Assembly (NCBI RefSeq): GCF_017814945.1
Contig: NZ_JAGIPX010000025.1
Coordinates: 1 to 64,000 of the forward strand
Direction of reading: 5' to 3'
DNA from: Paraburkholderia sp. LEh10
Lineage (GTDB): Bacteria; Pseudomonadota; Gammaproteobacteria; Burkholderiales; Burkholderiaceae
Length of the DNA stretch: 64,000 nt
Shown: piece by piece, positions 8,035 to 16,311 of the stretch
How the letters are laid out: the number at the start of each line of letters is the position of its first letter
How positions within the stretch are numbered: the first letter of the stretch is position 1
Notes under the pieces: generated by a model
Seen by the model: only the letters and a program-made list of their open reading frames with translations
Told to the model about the DNA's origin: nothing
Database searches by the model: none
Made by a program: the position numbers and the translations under genes

Positions 8035-8981
8035 TCACATTCTCCGGATTCGTTTCCCAGACGCTCGAAATCCTGCTGGCTCTCGCAGCCGCTCCGCTGC
8101 TGACCGGCTGGATCAACATGTGTCGCGCCTGGCTTCAGAACCGTCGCGCGCCTTCCATCTGGCAACCGTACCGGACGCTTCACAAGCTATTCAACAAGGA
8201 GTCGGTCGTCGCGCATCACGCGAGTCCCGTGTTTCGCGGCGCCCCGTATGTGATCTGGGCCTGCATGACGCTCGCGAGCGCCATCGTGCCGACCTTGTCG
8301 ACCGATCTGCCGCTGTCGCCTGCCGCCGATGCCATTGCACTCGTGGGGCTTTTCGCGTTGGCGCGCGTTGCAATCTCGCTGGCTGCGATGGATGTCGGCA
8401 CCGCGTTCGGTACGCTTGGCGCACGGCGGGAGATGCTGGTCGGCTTTCTTGCCGAACCGGCCCTGCTGATGGTGCTGTTTTCCGCGTCGCTTATCACGCA
8501 GTCCACGCTGCTGACGCGAATCGTCGAGACGCTGAGCCACCGGGAGCTCGCGATCTATCCGAGCCTCGCATTCGCGGGCATCGCGTTCACCATGGTGTCG
8601 CTCGCGGAGAACGCACGTCTGCCCGTCGATAACCCGACCACGCATCTCGAACTGACGATGATCCACGAGGCGCTGATCCTGGAGTACTCCGGCCGGCATC
8701 TTGCGCTGCTGGAATGGGCGGCGAGCCTCAAGCTGTTCGCCTATTCGTGCATCGGGCTGGCGCTGTTCGTGCCGTGGGGCATTGCGCAAGCGGGCAATCC
8801 CGTCGCGCTGCTGCTCGCAATACCGGTGCTGCTCGTCAAGCTCGTCGTGGGCGGGGCGCTGCTCGCCGTGGTGGAGACAACCAACGCGAAGATGCGCATT
8901 TTCCGGGTGCCGGAGTTTCTCGCCACAGCCTTCCTGCTCGCCGTCATCGGCATGCTTGTCCATTTTCTGCTGGGGGCGTGA
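8031..8981 (+). CDS. hyfC: Hydrogenase-4 subunit C-like (NuoH-type) membrane protein
   Basis: 316 residues. The start ATG at 8031 overlaps the previous stop; the frame extends upstream but only inside hyfB. It has about eight transmembrane helices of the NuoH/HyfC family. The conserved loops are present: RTLHKLFNKE near residue 45, LAENARLPVDNPTTHLELTM and IHEALILEYSGRHLALLEWA, holding the acidic residues of the complex-I E-channel. NuoH-type subunits couple the peripheral redox arm to the membrane pumps. Adjacent to and co-translated with hyfB and hyfE. Confidence 0.92.
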   Translation: MITFSGFVSQTLEILLALAAAPLLTGWINMCRAWLQNRRAPSIWQPYRTLHKLFNKESVVAHHASPVFRGAPYVIWACMTLASAIVPTLSTDLPLSPAADAIALVGLFALARVAISLAAMDVGTAFGTLGARREMLVGFLAEPALLMVLFSASLITQSTLLTRIVETLSHRELAIYPSLAFAGIAFTMVSLAENARLPVDNPTTHLELTMIHEALILEYSGRHLALLEWAASLKLFAYSCIGLALFVPWGIAQAGNPVALLLAIPVLLVKLVVGGALLAVVETTNAKMRIFRVPEFLATAFLLAVIGMLVHFLLGA

Positions 8982-9650
8982 ATGCACGGTCTTCACGGTC
9001 TCGCCACGCAGATCATCAACCTTCTGGCCGCCGTCCTGCTGATGGTGTCGTTTGCAATGCTCAGCCAGCGCCGGATCTTGTCACTGATTCACCTCTACAC
9101 AGTGCAAGGTATCGCGCTCGTCGCGGCCAACCTCGTGCTGGGGTTCGTCACGCAGGACGTCCATCTTTACGTGTCGGGGATACTGACCCTGGTGCTCAAG
9201 GTCGGCCTGATCCCGTGGATTCTCTACAGGCTGGTGCAGCGCCTCAATGTGAAAACAGACGTCGAGACGCTGCTCAACATACCGACGACCCTGCTGATCG
9301 GGATCGTACTCGTCATCGTGGCGTTCAATCTGGCGGCGCCAATCAGCCAGCTTGCGTCTTCGGTTGCGCGTGGCACCCTCGGCATCGCGCTCGCCTGTGT
9401 CCTGCTGTCGTTCATGATGATGATCACGCGTTCAAAGGCGGTACCGCAGGTCATCGGTTTCCTGTCGATGGAAAACGGGCTTTTCTTCGCGGCTGCGGCC
9501 GCGACGAACGGTATGCCGATGATCGTCGAACTGGGTATCGGACTCGACGTGCTGGTCGGCATCCTGATCCTCGGCGTCTTTATGTTTCAGATTCGCGAGC
9601 AGTTCGACAGCCTGGACATCCACCACCTGGAAAAACTCAAAGATGACTGA
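8982..9650 (+). CDS. hyfE: Hydrogenase-4 subunit E-like membrane protein
   Basis: 222 residues, starting immediately after the hyfC-like stop. Its length and hydrophobic profile match HyfE, a fusion resembling NuoK with extra helices: QRRILSLIHLYTVQGIALVA near the N-terminus and SFMMMITRSKAVPQVIGFLS, ENGLFFAAAAA and ELGIGLDVLVGILILGVFMF in the second half. The last eight bases overlap the hyfF-like gene. It is a structural subunit of the membrane arm. Confidence 0.9.
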   Translation: MHGLHGLATQIINLLAAVLLMVSFAMLSQRRILSLIHLYTVQGIALVAANLVLGFVTQDVHLYVSGILTLVLKVGLIPWILYRLVQRLNVKTDVETLLNIPTTLLIGIVLVIVAFNLAAPISQLASSVARGTLGIALACVLLSFMMMITRSKAVPQVIGFLSMENGLFFAAAAATNGMPMIVELGIGLDVLVGILILGVFMFQIREQFDSLDIHHLEKLKDD

Positions 9651-11103
9651 GACCTGGGCTCTGCTGGTGGTGTTTGGGATTCCGCTCATCGGTGGCGGGT
9701 GCCTGGCGCTGGTCGGGCAGCACCGCCTGGCGCCGAACCTCAATGTCGGGTTCAGCTTTCTGACTTTCGCCGCGGCGACGTGTGTCGCCGCGCAGGCGGT
9801 GGCGCATGGGCCGGCTTTTGCGCTCGGCAAGCTCTTTTTCGTCGATCCGCTCAATGTCTTTCTCGTTGCACTCACGGCGTTCGTCGGCTGGACGACCTCG
9901 GTGTTTTCGAAGCCGTACATGCGAATCGAACAGGGTCGCGGCAAGATGACGGCGGCGCGCATGCGGCTTTACCACAGCATGTACCAGCTGTTCGTGTTCG
10001 CGATGCTGGTGGCGCTGCTCGCCAACAACGTCGGCATCCTGTGGGTCGCGATGGAAGCCGCGACGCTCGCGACGGTGCTGCTGGTGAGCGTCTATCGCAC
10101 GGCGGCCAGTCTCGAAGCGGCCTGGAAATACTTCATTCTGTGCGGCGTTGGCATTGCACAGGCGCTCTTTGGCACGATCCTCCTTTATCTCGCGGCGAGC
10201 CGGCAGCTCAGCGGCGGCGATGCGCTGCTCTGGAGCAGCCTGAGTGCCGTCAAGGGCCAGCTCGATCCCACCATCATGTCGCTCGCGTTTGTGTTCCTGC
10301 TGATCGGCTACGGCACGAAGGTCGGCCTTGTGCCGATGCACAACTGGTTGCCGGACGCACACGCCGAAGGACCTACGCCCATTTCCGCCGTGCTCTCGGG
10401 TCTGCTGCTGAACGTGGCGCTGTATGCGGTGCTCCGCTGCAAGGTGCTGGCCGATGGGGCACTGCAGAACGGTCTGCCGGGGCGGCTGCTGGTCGGGTTC
10501 GGACTGGTGTCGGTGCTGGTCGCAACCTTTTCCCTGTTGCGCCAGAAGGACGTCAAGCGTCTGTTCTCGTATTCGTCGATCGAGCACATGGGTTTGATGA
10601 CATTCGCGTTTGGACTCGGCGGACCCATTGCAACGTTCGCAGGTCTGCTGCACATGACCGTTCATTCGCTCGTGAAGTCGGCCATCTTCTTCGCCGTCGG
10701 GCATGCTGCGCAGAAAGCCCGCACGCAGATGATCGACGACATTCGCGGGCTGTTGCGCGTGAGCCCGACCGTTGGATGGGGCATGATGCTTGGGACACTC
10801 GCAATCCTCGGTATGCCGCCGTTCGGCGTCTTCGCGAGCGAGTTCCTGATCTTGACGACTGCAATCAGCGAATTGCCGTGGGCAACGCCGTTCCTGCTGC
10901 TGGCGCTTGCCGTGGCTTTCGGGATCATTTTCGCGCGCGTGCAGCACATGGTTTTCGGCGAGACGACGGCGACAGCGCTCGAACATTCGCCAGCGCTGCT
11001 TCCTGTCTTCGTCCATCTGGGCCTCGGTCTGATGCTGGGGCTTTACATTCCGCCGTACCTTGCCACGTGGTACCGGCAGGCAGCGGCAATGATCGTCGGG
11101 TAA
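9643..11103 (+). CDS. hyfF: Hydrogenase-4 subunit F-like antiporter-type membrane protein
   Basis: 486 residues, NuoN/NuoL type. The second pump-like subunit carries the same signature residues: VAMEAATLATVLL (Glu), GYGTKVGLVPMHNWLPDAHA (Lys) and KRLFSYSSIEHMGLMTFAFG, with a further Lys-containing helix LHMTVHSLVKSAIFF. Its start overlaps the hyfE-like gene (ATGACTGA). With hyfB it supplies two proton-translocating modules. No hyfD homologue is present, so the membrane arm is smaller than E. coli hydrogenase-4. Confidence 0.92.
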   Translation: MTETWALLVVFGIPLIGGGCLALVGQHRLAPNLNVGFSFLTFAAATCVAAQAVAHGPAFALGKLFFVDPLNVFLVALTAFVGWTTSVFSKPYMRIEQGRGKMTAARMRLYHSMYQLFVFAMLVALLANNVGILWVAMEAATLATVLLVSVYRTAASLEAAWKYFILCGVGIAQALFGTILLYLAASRQLSGGDALLWSSLSAVKGQLDPTIMSLAFVFLLIGYGTKVGLVPMHNWLPDAHAEGPTPISAVLSGLLLNVALYAVLRCKVLADGALQNGLPGRLLVGFGLVSVLVATFSLLRQKDVKRLFSYSSIEHMGLMTFAFGLGGPIATFAGLLHMTVHSLVKSAIFFAVGHAAQKARTQMIDDIRGLLRVSPTVGWGMMLGTLAILGMPPFGVFASEFLILTTAISELPWATPFLLLALAVAFGIIFARVQHMVFGETTATALEHSPALLPVFVHLGLGLMLGLYIPPYLATWYRQAAAMIVG

Positions 11104-11106
11104 CCC

Positions 11107-12669
11107 ATGAAGATCAACGAACTTGGACTCGCCGATGTGGTGCAGCTGTCATTGTTCACGGGCAAGGCCACCACGTTTCTCGCGCGAGTCGATGCGGCGG
11201 CCTGGGTCCACATCGCCGGCACGATACGCGAGAAGGGCGGTCGACTGATCTCGCTGTGGTGCTCGGAAGGGGGATCGGGCAGATTCGTTGCATCAGCGGC
11301 CTATGCACTGGAGGATGGCCTGCTATGGGTGCAACTGCCCGTTACCGGCACAAAGGAAGACGAAGCGTGCTATCCGGACCTGTCGGCGATTTTTCCATGT
11401 GCATCGCGCATGCAGCGGGCTGTCTACGATCTGCTCGGAGTTCGCGCGACGGGCGCCGAAGACGCGCGACCATGGCTGAATCACGGCAACTGGCCGGCCG
11501 ACTATTTTCCGCTGCAGAAACTGTCGTCTGGAAACGAGCGCTTCGAATCGCACGAAGAGGACTACCCGTTCGTGCAGGTCGCCGGCGACGGTGTTCATGA
11601 AATCGCGGTGGGACCGATCCATGCGGGCATCATTGAGCCGGGGCATTTCCGGTTCTCGGTTGTCGGCGAGAAGGTACTCCGGCTGGAGGAGCGGCTTGGT
11701 TATACGCATCGCGGTATCGAGCGTCTGTTCGAGCAGACGCCGTTGCTGCAGGGTCATCGTTTGGCGGGACGAATTGCAGGTGACACGACGGTGGCGTTCT
11801 CATGGGCGTACTGCATGGCGGTCGAACGCGCGTTGAACGTCTTTGTTCCGCCTCGCGCACAGTGGCTGCGGGCAGTATTGCTCGAGCGTGAGCGCGTTGC
11901 TAATCACCTGGGTGATCTGGGTGCGCTCGGCAACGATGCCGGATTTGCGTATGGTCTCGCGCAGTTTTCCCGCTTGAAGGAAGACTGGCTGCGTCTGAAC
12001 GGCAAGGTGTTCGGACACAGGCTGTCGATGGATCAGATGGTGCCCGGAGGCGTCGCGCGCGATCTGACTGCGGAATTCATCGGGAATGTCGAGAGTCAGT
12101 GCGACCGGATCGAAGCAGAGGTCCGGACGATGCAGCGTATCTATGAGGAACAGTCCGGACTGCAGGACCGCTTTACGGGTGCAGGCAAGCTGACGGAGAG
12201 CGTCGCGACGCACTTCAGTGTGTGCGGCATGGCGGCGCGGGCGAGCGGCCTGGCCATCGACGTACGCGTCAATCACCCGTACGCGCCGTATCACGAGGTC
12301 CGGCCGCAAATAATCTGCGATGACCGGGGTGATGTGGCGGCACGCGTTGCTGTACGTTTCAACGAAGTCTACGAATCACTCAGACTGATTCGCGAGTTCA
12401 TTGGCGGTCTGCCCGGCGGCGAGATTGTCACGCCAGTTGAAACCAGTCTTCCGCCATCGTGCGGCGTCGGTTGGATCGAAGGCTGGCGTGGAGATGTATT
12501 CGTTGCGCTTGAGACTGGCGAGAACGGGACCATCACACGGTGCCACTGCCACGATCCCTCGTGGCAAATCTGGCCTGCGCTGGAGCATGCGATCATCGGC
12601 AATATCGTTCCTGATTTTCCGCTGATCAACAAGTCGTTCAATCTGAACTACGCCGGACACGACCTGTAA
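11107..12669 (+). CDS. hyfG: HyfG/NuoCD-like large subunit without NiFe ligands
   Basis: 520 residues. Residues about 1-160 resemble the 30-kDa (NuoC) domain and about 165-520 the 49-kDa/NiFe large-subunit domain, the fusion seen in HyfG/HycE. The usual proximal motif (R-x-C-G-x-C) reads GRIAGDTTVAFSWAY (residues 221-235) and the distal motif (D-P-C-x-x-C) reads HDPSWQIWP (residues 482-490), so all four NiFe cysteines are missing. It cannot bind a NiFe site, and no hydrogenase maturation genes are near. I infer a NuoD-like, quinone- or other-substrate-interacting subunit of an Ehr-type complex. Confidence 0.9.
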   Translation: MKINELGLADVVQLSLFTGKATTFLARVDAAAWVHIAGTIREKGGRLISLWCSEGGSGRFVASAAYALEDGLLWVQLPVTGTKEDEACYPDLSAIFPCASRMQRAVYDLLGVRATGAEDARPWLNHGNWPADYFPLQKLSSGNERFESHEEDYPFVQVAGDGVHEIAVGPIHAGIIEPGHFRFSVVGEKVLRLEERLGYTHRGIERLFEQTPLLQGHRLAGRIAGDTTVAFSWAYCMAVERALNVFVPPRAQWLRAVLLERERVANHLGDLGALGNDAGFAYGLAQFSRLKEDWLRLNGKVFGHRLSMDQMVPGGVARDLTAEFIGNVESQCDRIEAEVRTMQRIYEEQSGLQDRFTGAGKLTESVATHFSVCGMAARASGLAIDVRVNHPYAPYHEVRPQIICDDRGDVAARVAVRFNEVYESLRLIREFIGGLPGGEIVTPVETSLPPSCGVGWIEGWRGDVFVALETGENGTITRCHCHDPSWQIWPALEHAIIGNIVPDFPLINKSFNLNYAGHDL

Positions 12670-13211
12670 TGTGGCAACTTCTCAAACGCATTGCGTTGAC
12701 CGATATTCCGACAGAGCCGCCCCCGGCCGTCAGCGACGAATGGCGGACCGAGCATGAGCAGGTCCAGCATGAGCAGGTCCAGCAGGAGATTCTCGAGGTG
12801 CTCGGCCGTGCCTTGTGCATCAGGCAGATCGATGCCGGCTCCTGCAACGGGTGCGAACTTGAAATCCACGCACTGAACAACCCGTACTACAACATCGAAG
12901 GTCTCGGTGTCAGGTTCGTTGCGAGCCCCCGTCATGCCGACATGTTGCTGGTGACCGGTCCGCTCGCACTGAACATGAGGGAAGCCGTGCGGCGGGCCTG
13001 GGAGGCCACACCCCATCCAAAGCTCGTGGTCGCTGCGGGCGACTGTGCCTGCACGGGCGGTGTCTTCAGGGATAGCTACGCCGCCTGCGGTCCACTGTCG
13101 AAGATGCTTCAGGTAGACGTCACCGTTCCTGGCTGTCCGCCACCTCCGATCGACCTGTTACGAGGCATCCTCACGGCACTGCGTGCGAAACGCGGAGCGT
13201 TAGCGCCATGA
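12669..13211 (+). CDS. hyfI: HyfI/NuoB-like iron-sulfur small subunit
   Basis: 180 residues; its start overlaps the hyfG-like stop by one base (TAATG). The [4Fe-4S] N2-type ligands are intact: DAGSCNGCELE, GDCACTGGVF and VPGCPPPP. The N-terminal 45 residues are a charged extension containing a duplicated HEQVQ unit encoded by a 15-bp tandem repeat. NuoB-type subunits pass electrons from the Fe-S cluster towards the quinone or NiFe site at the interface with the large subunit. A retained cluster combined with lost NiFe ligands implies electron transfer rather than H2 chemistry. Last gene of the operon. Confidence 0.92.
   Translation: MWQLLKRIALTDIPTEPPPAVSDEWRTEHEQVQHEQVQQEILEVLGRALCIRQIDAGSCNGCELEIHALNNPYYNIEGLGVRFVASPRHADMLLVTGPLALNMREAVRRAWEATPHPKLVVAAGDCACTGGVFRDSYAACGPLSKMLQVDVTVPGCPPPPIDLLRGILTALRAKRGALAP
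12753..12782 (+). repeat. 15-bp tandem duplication inside the hyfI-like gene
   Basis: The unit CATGAGCAGGTCCAG occurs twice in direct succession and keeps the frame, producing the repeated peptide HEQVQ in the charged N-terminal extension. It looks like a recent slippage duplication. Confidence 0.85.
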
Positions 13212-13308
13212 CTGTTTGGGGGACAAGAATTGGACCATTAAGCAGCATGCAAGGCACCGGTGCGCGAGACATGGCCGCAACTTGTCACGCTTGCCGGAGG
13301 AGACTTTC

Positions 13309-13545
13309 CTGAAAACAATCTCACCACACACGCTCGCTGTCGGCGCATCTATCGTTGCGCTGTCGATGAACTCCTGGGTGCAGGACGGTACTGCAGCCAG
13401 CGCCCCGGCCGCACCCGCGATGAAGACGTCAGGCGCAGCCGTCCCAACGAAGGGAAAAAAGGCGGATCGTGCGCTCCGGCACAAGGTGTACGCCACCTCG
13501 GCATCGGCACCAGCATGCGAGCCTGCTGCAGATACTCTGGAATAG
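13309..13545 (+). pseudogene. Remnant of a secreted BON-like small protein
   Basis: After a good ribosome site (GGAGGAG), the codon where ATG is expected is CTG (13309), followed by KTISPHTLAVGASIVALSMN, a signal-peptide-like segment, then Ala/Pro-rich sequence and KKADRALRHKVYAT. This resembles the leader and first helix of Burkholderia BON-domain periplasmic proteins, but the domain itself does not continue and the frame stops at 13545. Both the lost start and the missing domain point to a pseudogene. The BON assignment rests on the leader pattern and is tentative. Confidence 0.45.
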
Positions 13546-13663
13546 TCAGGCGAAAGGCGCTCTGCACTTCGGCCGGATCCCTGATGAGGGTTTCCACCAG
13601 ACTATGCCCTTTCAGCGGCCGCACAACGACGTCCTAGAATTAGGGATACGGGGTGGGGGCAAC

Positions 13664-14221
13664 ATGAAACGTGGACTGATACCGGGGCTGCTGAGCGGGG
13701 TGCTGCTTGCCGGCTGCATGTCCGCCGGAGTCGAAGTGAGGCCTGAACAGATGGCGACCTTCAGGCGTGGCGTGACGACGCTTCAGGAAGTGACAGCCGC
13801 GCTTGGGCCGGCATCAGTGCAGACCGCGCTGGACGACGGATCGATGCTGCTCGTCTACACGTACGTGACGTCGAGGCCGCACCCCGAGAGTTATATTCCG
13901 TTTATCGGGTCGCTGGTGGGTGGTGCCGACACGCGTTCGTCGGCAGCCGTGTTCCTGTTCGATACGCGCGGCGTCCTCAAGAGTGCAAACACCACGACTT
14001 CGAACGTCGGCACGGGCCTCACCACCGACCGGCACACTATGCCTGCGCCAGTCGTTGAGGCGCCCATCGCGGTCCGGAGCACCCGGCCGGCCGCCGTGCA
14101 GAACGTTGAGCCTCCCGTCGCGGTCAAGAGCATCCCGCCGCCGCCCGCGGAGAGCGTCGGGCCGTTTCCGGAAGAAGAGCAGTCAGGACCGGAAAACAGC
14201 GTCGACTCGTCGCCGGAATAA
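13664..14221 (+). CDS. Lipoprotein with BamE/SmpA-like domain
   Basis: 185 residues from ATG 13664 after a GGGGGC ribosome site. The signal peptide ends in the lipobox LLAGC (MKRGLIPGLLSGVLLAGC). Residues 30-115 fit the SmpA/OmlA (BamE-like) fold: FRRGVTTLQEVTAALGPAS is the characteristic 'G.T..EV...LG.P' helix, followed by beta strands (MLLVYTYVTSR, AAVFLFDTRGVLKS). The C-terminal 60 residues are Pro/Val/Glu-rich and probably disordered. It would be anchored in the outer or inner membrane. It stands alone in a decayed region, and its role is unknown. Confidence 0.75.
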   Translation: MKRGLIPGLLSGVLLAGCMSAGVEVRPEQMATFRRGVTTLQEVTAALGPASVQTALDDGSMLLVYTYVTSRPHPESYIPFIGSLVGGADTRSSAAVFLFDTRGVLKSANTTTSNVGTGLTTDRHTMPAPVVEAPIAVRSTRPAAVQNVEPPVAVKSIPPPPAESVGPFPEEEQSGPENSVDSSPE

Positions 14222-14631
14222 AGAATCCAGCCAGATTCGAACAATCAGCTCCGGGAGGCGCTTTTTGGACGGCGTTCGCGCAGAAGACGCTTGCCGAACG
14301 ATGCCCCGCCTGATCCGATACGTACTGCCAGAGCGAGATCCGCGAGCGGGCGAGCGGGCGCCGCGGATCGTCGTGACCGTCAGCTGGGATTCACATGCAA
14401 TGCTCGTGTGCATCGGGCATTCCGGCCGCCCACCGGATCAACAGGGTTGGCTTGCGGAACCCGGGCTGTGGCCGTTGGAGGCCGCCAATCATTTTGGCCG
14501 ATGTAGCGGGGCAGGTTTTGGCCGGCGGGGAAAAGTCGGAGGCGGCGTAGCCGCCGTAGAGTTCTCCCCGCCGACGGCGCCGAGTCGGCTGGGCTCTACG
14601 ATGGCTGATCGAATAAGAAAGCGATCAGCTA
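14222..14631. other. Non-coding stretch, possible IS21 left end
   Basis: No gene is supported. A direct repeat TTTTGGCCG occurs at 14492-14500 and 14515-14523, around a TGTAGCGGGG at 14502. IS21-family elements have TG-starting ends with repeated internal motifs and lie just upstream of istA, so this may be the element's left end, but I cannot confirm the boundary. Confidence 0.3.
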
Positions 14632-15115
14632 CATGTCTGGAACCCGCATTACCGACCAACAGGTTCGCCTCTACATGTCCAAACGCAAACATCACTCGCA
14701 GGAGATCGCCGCCGCCAAGGCGGCATCAGTGTCCGCAGCGCCCGGCGCATAGAACGGGATACCGTACTGCCATCACAGAAACCGCGTCGTTACTGGCGCT
14801 CCCGTCCCGATCCCTTCGCCGACGTCTGGGATAATGAAGTCGTTCCGATGCTCGAGAACGCGCCGCAACTTCAGGCGGTCACGATCCTGCGCAAGCTGCA
14901 GGGCGATCATCCCGGGGAGTATCCCGACAGCACACGCCGCACACTCGAGCGACGCGTGCGGCACTGGAGGGAGGGCGAGGTCCGGCCCACCGAAGGAAGT
15001 CTTCTTCCCGCAGCTGCATGAGCCCTGCGCACGCGGCCTGTCCGACTTTACCGACATGGCCGAACTGCGAGTGACGGCAGGATCAAACAAGGTCGACCAC
15101 TTCGGCCATCTGGGA
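14632..15115 (+). mobile_element. istA: IS21-family transposase (istA) remnant
   Basis: Reading across frames reconstructs the N-terminal part of an IS21 IstA transposase. ITDQQVRLYMSKRKHHSQEI (helix-turn-helix region) starts near 14644; after a frameshift around 14722 come RRIERDTVLPSQKPRRYWRS, DVWDNEVVPMLENAP and PDSTRRTLERRVRHWR; after a second shift near 14985 come EVFFPQLHEP and GLSDFTDMAEL. The sequence then breaks off at about 15115, before the DDE catalytic domain, and no istB follows. At least two frameshifts plus truncation make it inactive. Confidence 0.85.
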
Positions 15116-15118
15116 TGA

Positions 15119-16038
15119 TCCGGCCTTCGTCCTTTCTCTCCCGCGCGCTACGGCGGACATGTTGAATCAGCAGTGTCAGTGCGAGACCGATGCCGCTGCC
15201 GAGGTAAAAAAAGTCCCGCCACGGTGAAGGGGCGACAGCGTCCCAAGGACGATCTTGGCGAGTGGCGTGGTTGCGCAAACAGCGCGGCGGCAAGCAGCGC
15301 GGTAAAGGCGGCGTTCATACGAGCGTTCATAAGCGTTCCAGCAGACAGCGGGTCAATATCGCCAGCGCGTGGCTGCTGAATGGCGATCACCAACGTCACA
15401 GTCATGGGCATGGTCACGGCCACGGACATCAACACGGTCACAGCCATGACGATCACGATCATCACGACTACGACGCCGATACCAGGCCCATTCTCACGAA
15501 ATCCGGCCAACTGATCCTCTCGGTTTTCGAGGACGGCGTTCCTCCCGTATTTCGCCTGACCGCCCCGCATGGTCTTTCGGCTCTCGCTTTCCGGTCACTC
15601 ATTTCAACGAGTTCGACAGGAACAGAATCCTTGCAACACGTTATCGAAGGCGAGGAATGCCGCCGAGGTGAACCCGGCGACATCCGGCTATTTCGTGGCC
15701 CGGCGGCCTCCTTATTTTGTCCGGAGATCGCTTCAGCATGGTGCGGCGCCAGCCGACTACCGTGAGTACGCGTCTGTCGCGATCGGATCACGAGGGCGAG
15801 GCTGCAAGACATCCCAAGTTGGCGGCCACGCCGTGGCTTGACCTACGTCAAGCCCTTCAAGGGCGTCGCCTGGCGATGCGCCGTGTCGGTGCCTTCTGAG
15901 AGGTCGTCTCAGCCAGAAAATCCGCTTGAGCTAAATCAACGAATGCGACCTGCACGGCGATACATTGAAAGAGGCGAATGCGATCAGCAGACGAAGCAGA
16001 TGCAGGCACGCAGGTTCAACCTTCAACCGGAGTTGGCC
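15119..16038. other. Decayed stretch with a His-rich coding remnant
   Basis: About 920 bp without an intact gene. Besides the His-rich remnant described separately, a minus-strand frame around 15130-15230 contains a membrane-like piece (FFYLGSGIGLALTLLIQHV) with no start. The 15770-16030 part has no recognisable coding content. Confidence 0.35.
15376..15600 (+). pseudogene. His-rich metal-transporter remnant
   Basis: The frame reads a block of alternating His/Gly then His/Asp (from SHGHGHGHGHQHGHSH), then RPILTKSGQLILSVFEDGVP and PVFRL. A His-rich loop followed by 'SVFEDGVPP.FRL' is known from some Ni/Co or Zn efflux proteins of Burkholderiaceae. There is no start, no membrane helix nearby, and the frame becomes random after about 15600. 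A piece of a metal efflux gene is the best guess; the family assignment is from recall and uncertain. Confidence 0.4.
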
Positions 16039-16311
16039 ATGGACGAAATCACGCACGGCTCGCGCCCCTTCTGGAAGTCGCGGTCGGCGATAGCGCTGCT
16101 GGTGTTCGCGGCTATCGCGTTGTTCCTGCTCTTTTCCGAGCACAGAGCGCATTTCCTTGGCGTGCTGCCGTATCTTTTGCTGCTTTCGTGCCCGCTGATG
16201 CATCTTTTCATGCATCACGGACGTGGGCATGGGCACGGGCATGGCAATCGCAGCCCAGCGAATGAAGAACGTTCATCGGAACACGGAGGCGACCATGAGC
16301 AGCATCGGTAA
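16039..16311 (+). CDS. DUF2933 small membrane protein
   Basis: 90 residues from ATG 16039, preceded by CGGAG at eight bases. Residues 14-32 and 38-60 form two hydrophobic helices (AIALLVFAAIALFLLF and FLGVLPYLLLLSCPLMHLFM), followed by a His/Gly-rich tail (MHHGRGHGHGHGN). This is the layout of DUF2933 proteins that accompany copper and heavy-metal efflux genes. The tail probably binds metal. Its last 17 bases overlap the methyltransferase-like gene, indicating one transcript leading into the Cu-ATPase. Confidence 0.85.
   Translation: MDEITHGSRPFWKSRSAIALLVFAAIALFLLFSEHRAHFLGVLPYLLLLSCPLMHLFMHHGRGHGHGHGNRSPANEERSSEHGGDHEQHR

Noticed and set aside
9637..11016. Long minus-strand reading frame (459 codons) across the hyfF-like gene
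   Set aside because: It is the antisense shadow of a clear membrane-protein gene; its product is full of Arg, Gln and His with no hydrophobic core.
11107..13211. Calling the operon a true NiFe hydrogenase
   Set aside because: All four NiFe-ligand cysteines are absent and no hyp genes are in the window.
13349..13624. Minus-strand frame with a plausible stretch (GHSLVETLIRDPAEVQSAF)
   Set aside because: No ribosome site, overlaps the BON-like remnant on the other strand and becomes Arg/Ser-rich; could be a gene fragment but support is too weak.
15376..15480. Repeated CAT/CAC-GGN run considered as a simple-sequence repeat or CRISPR-like array
   Set aside because: It is an irregular His-coding run inside a reading frame, with no spacers and no constant repeat.
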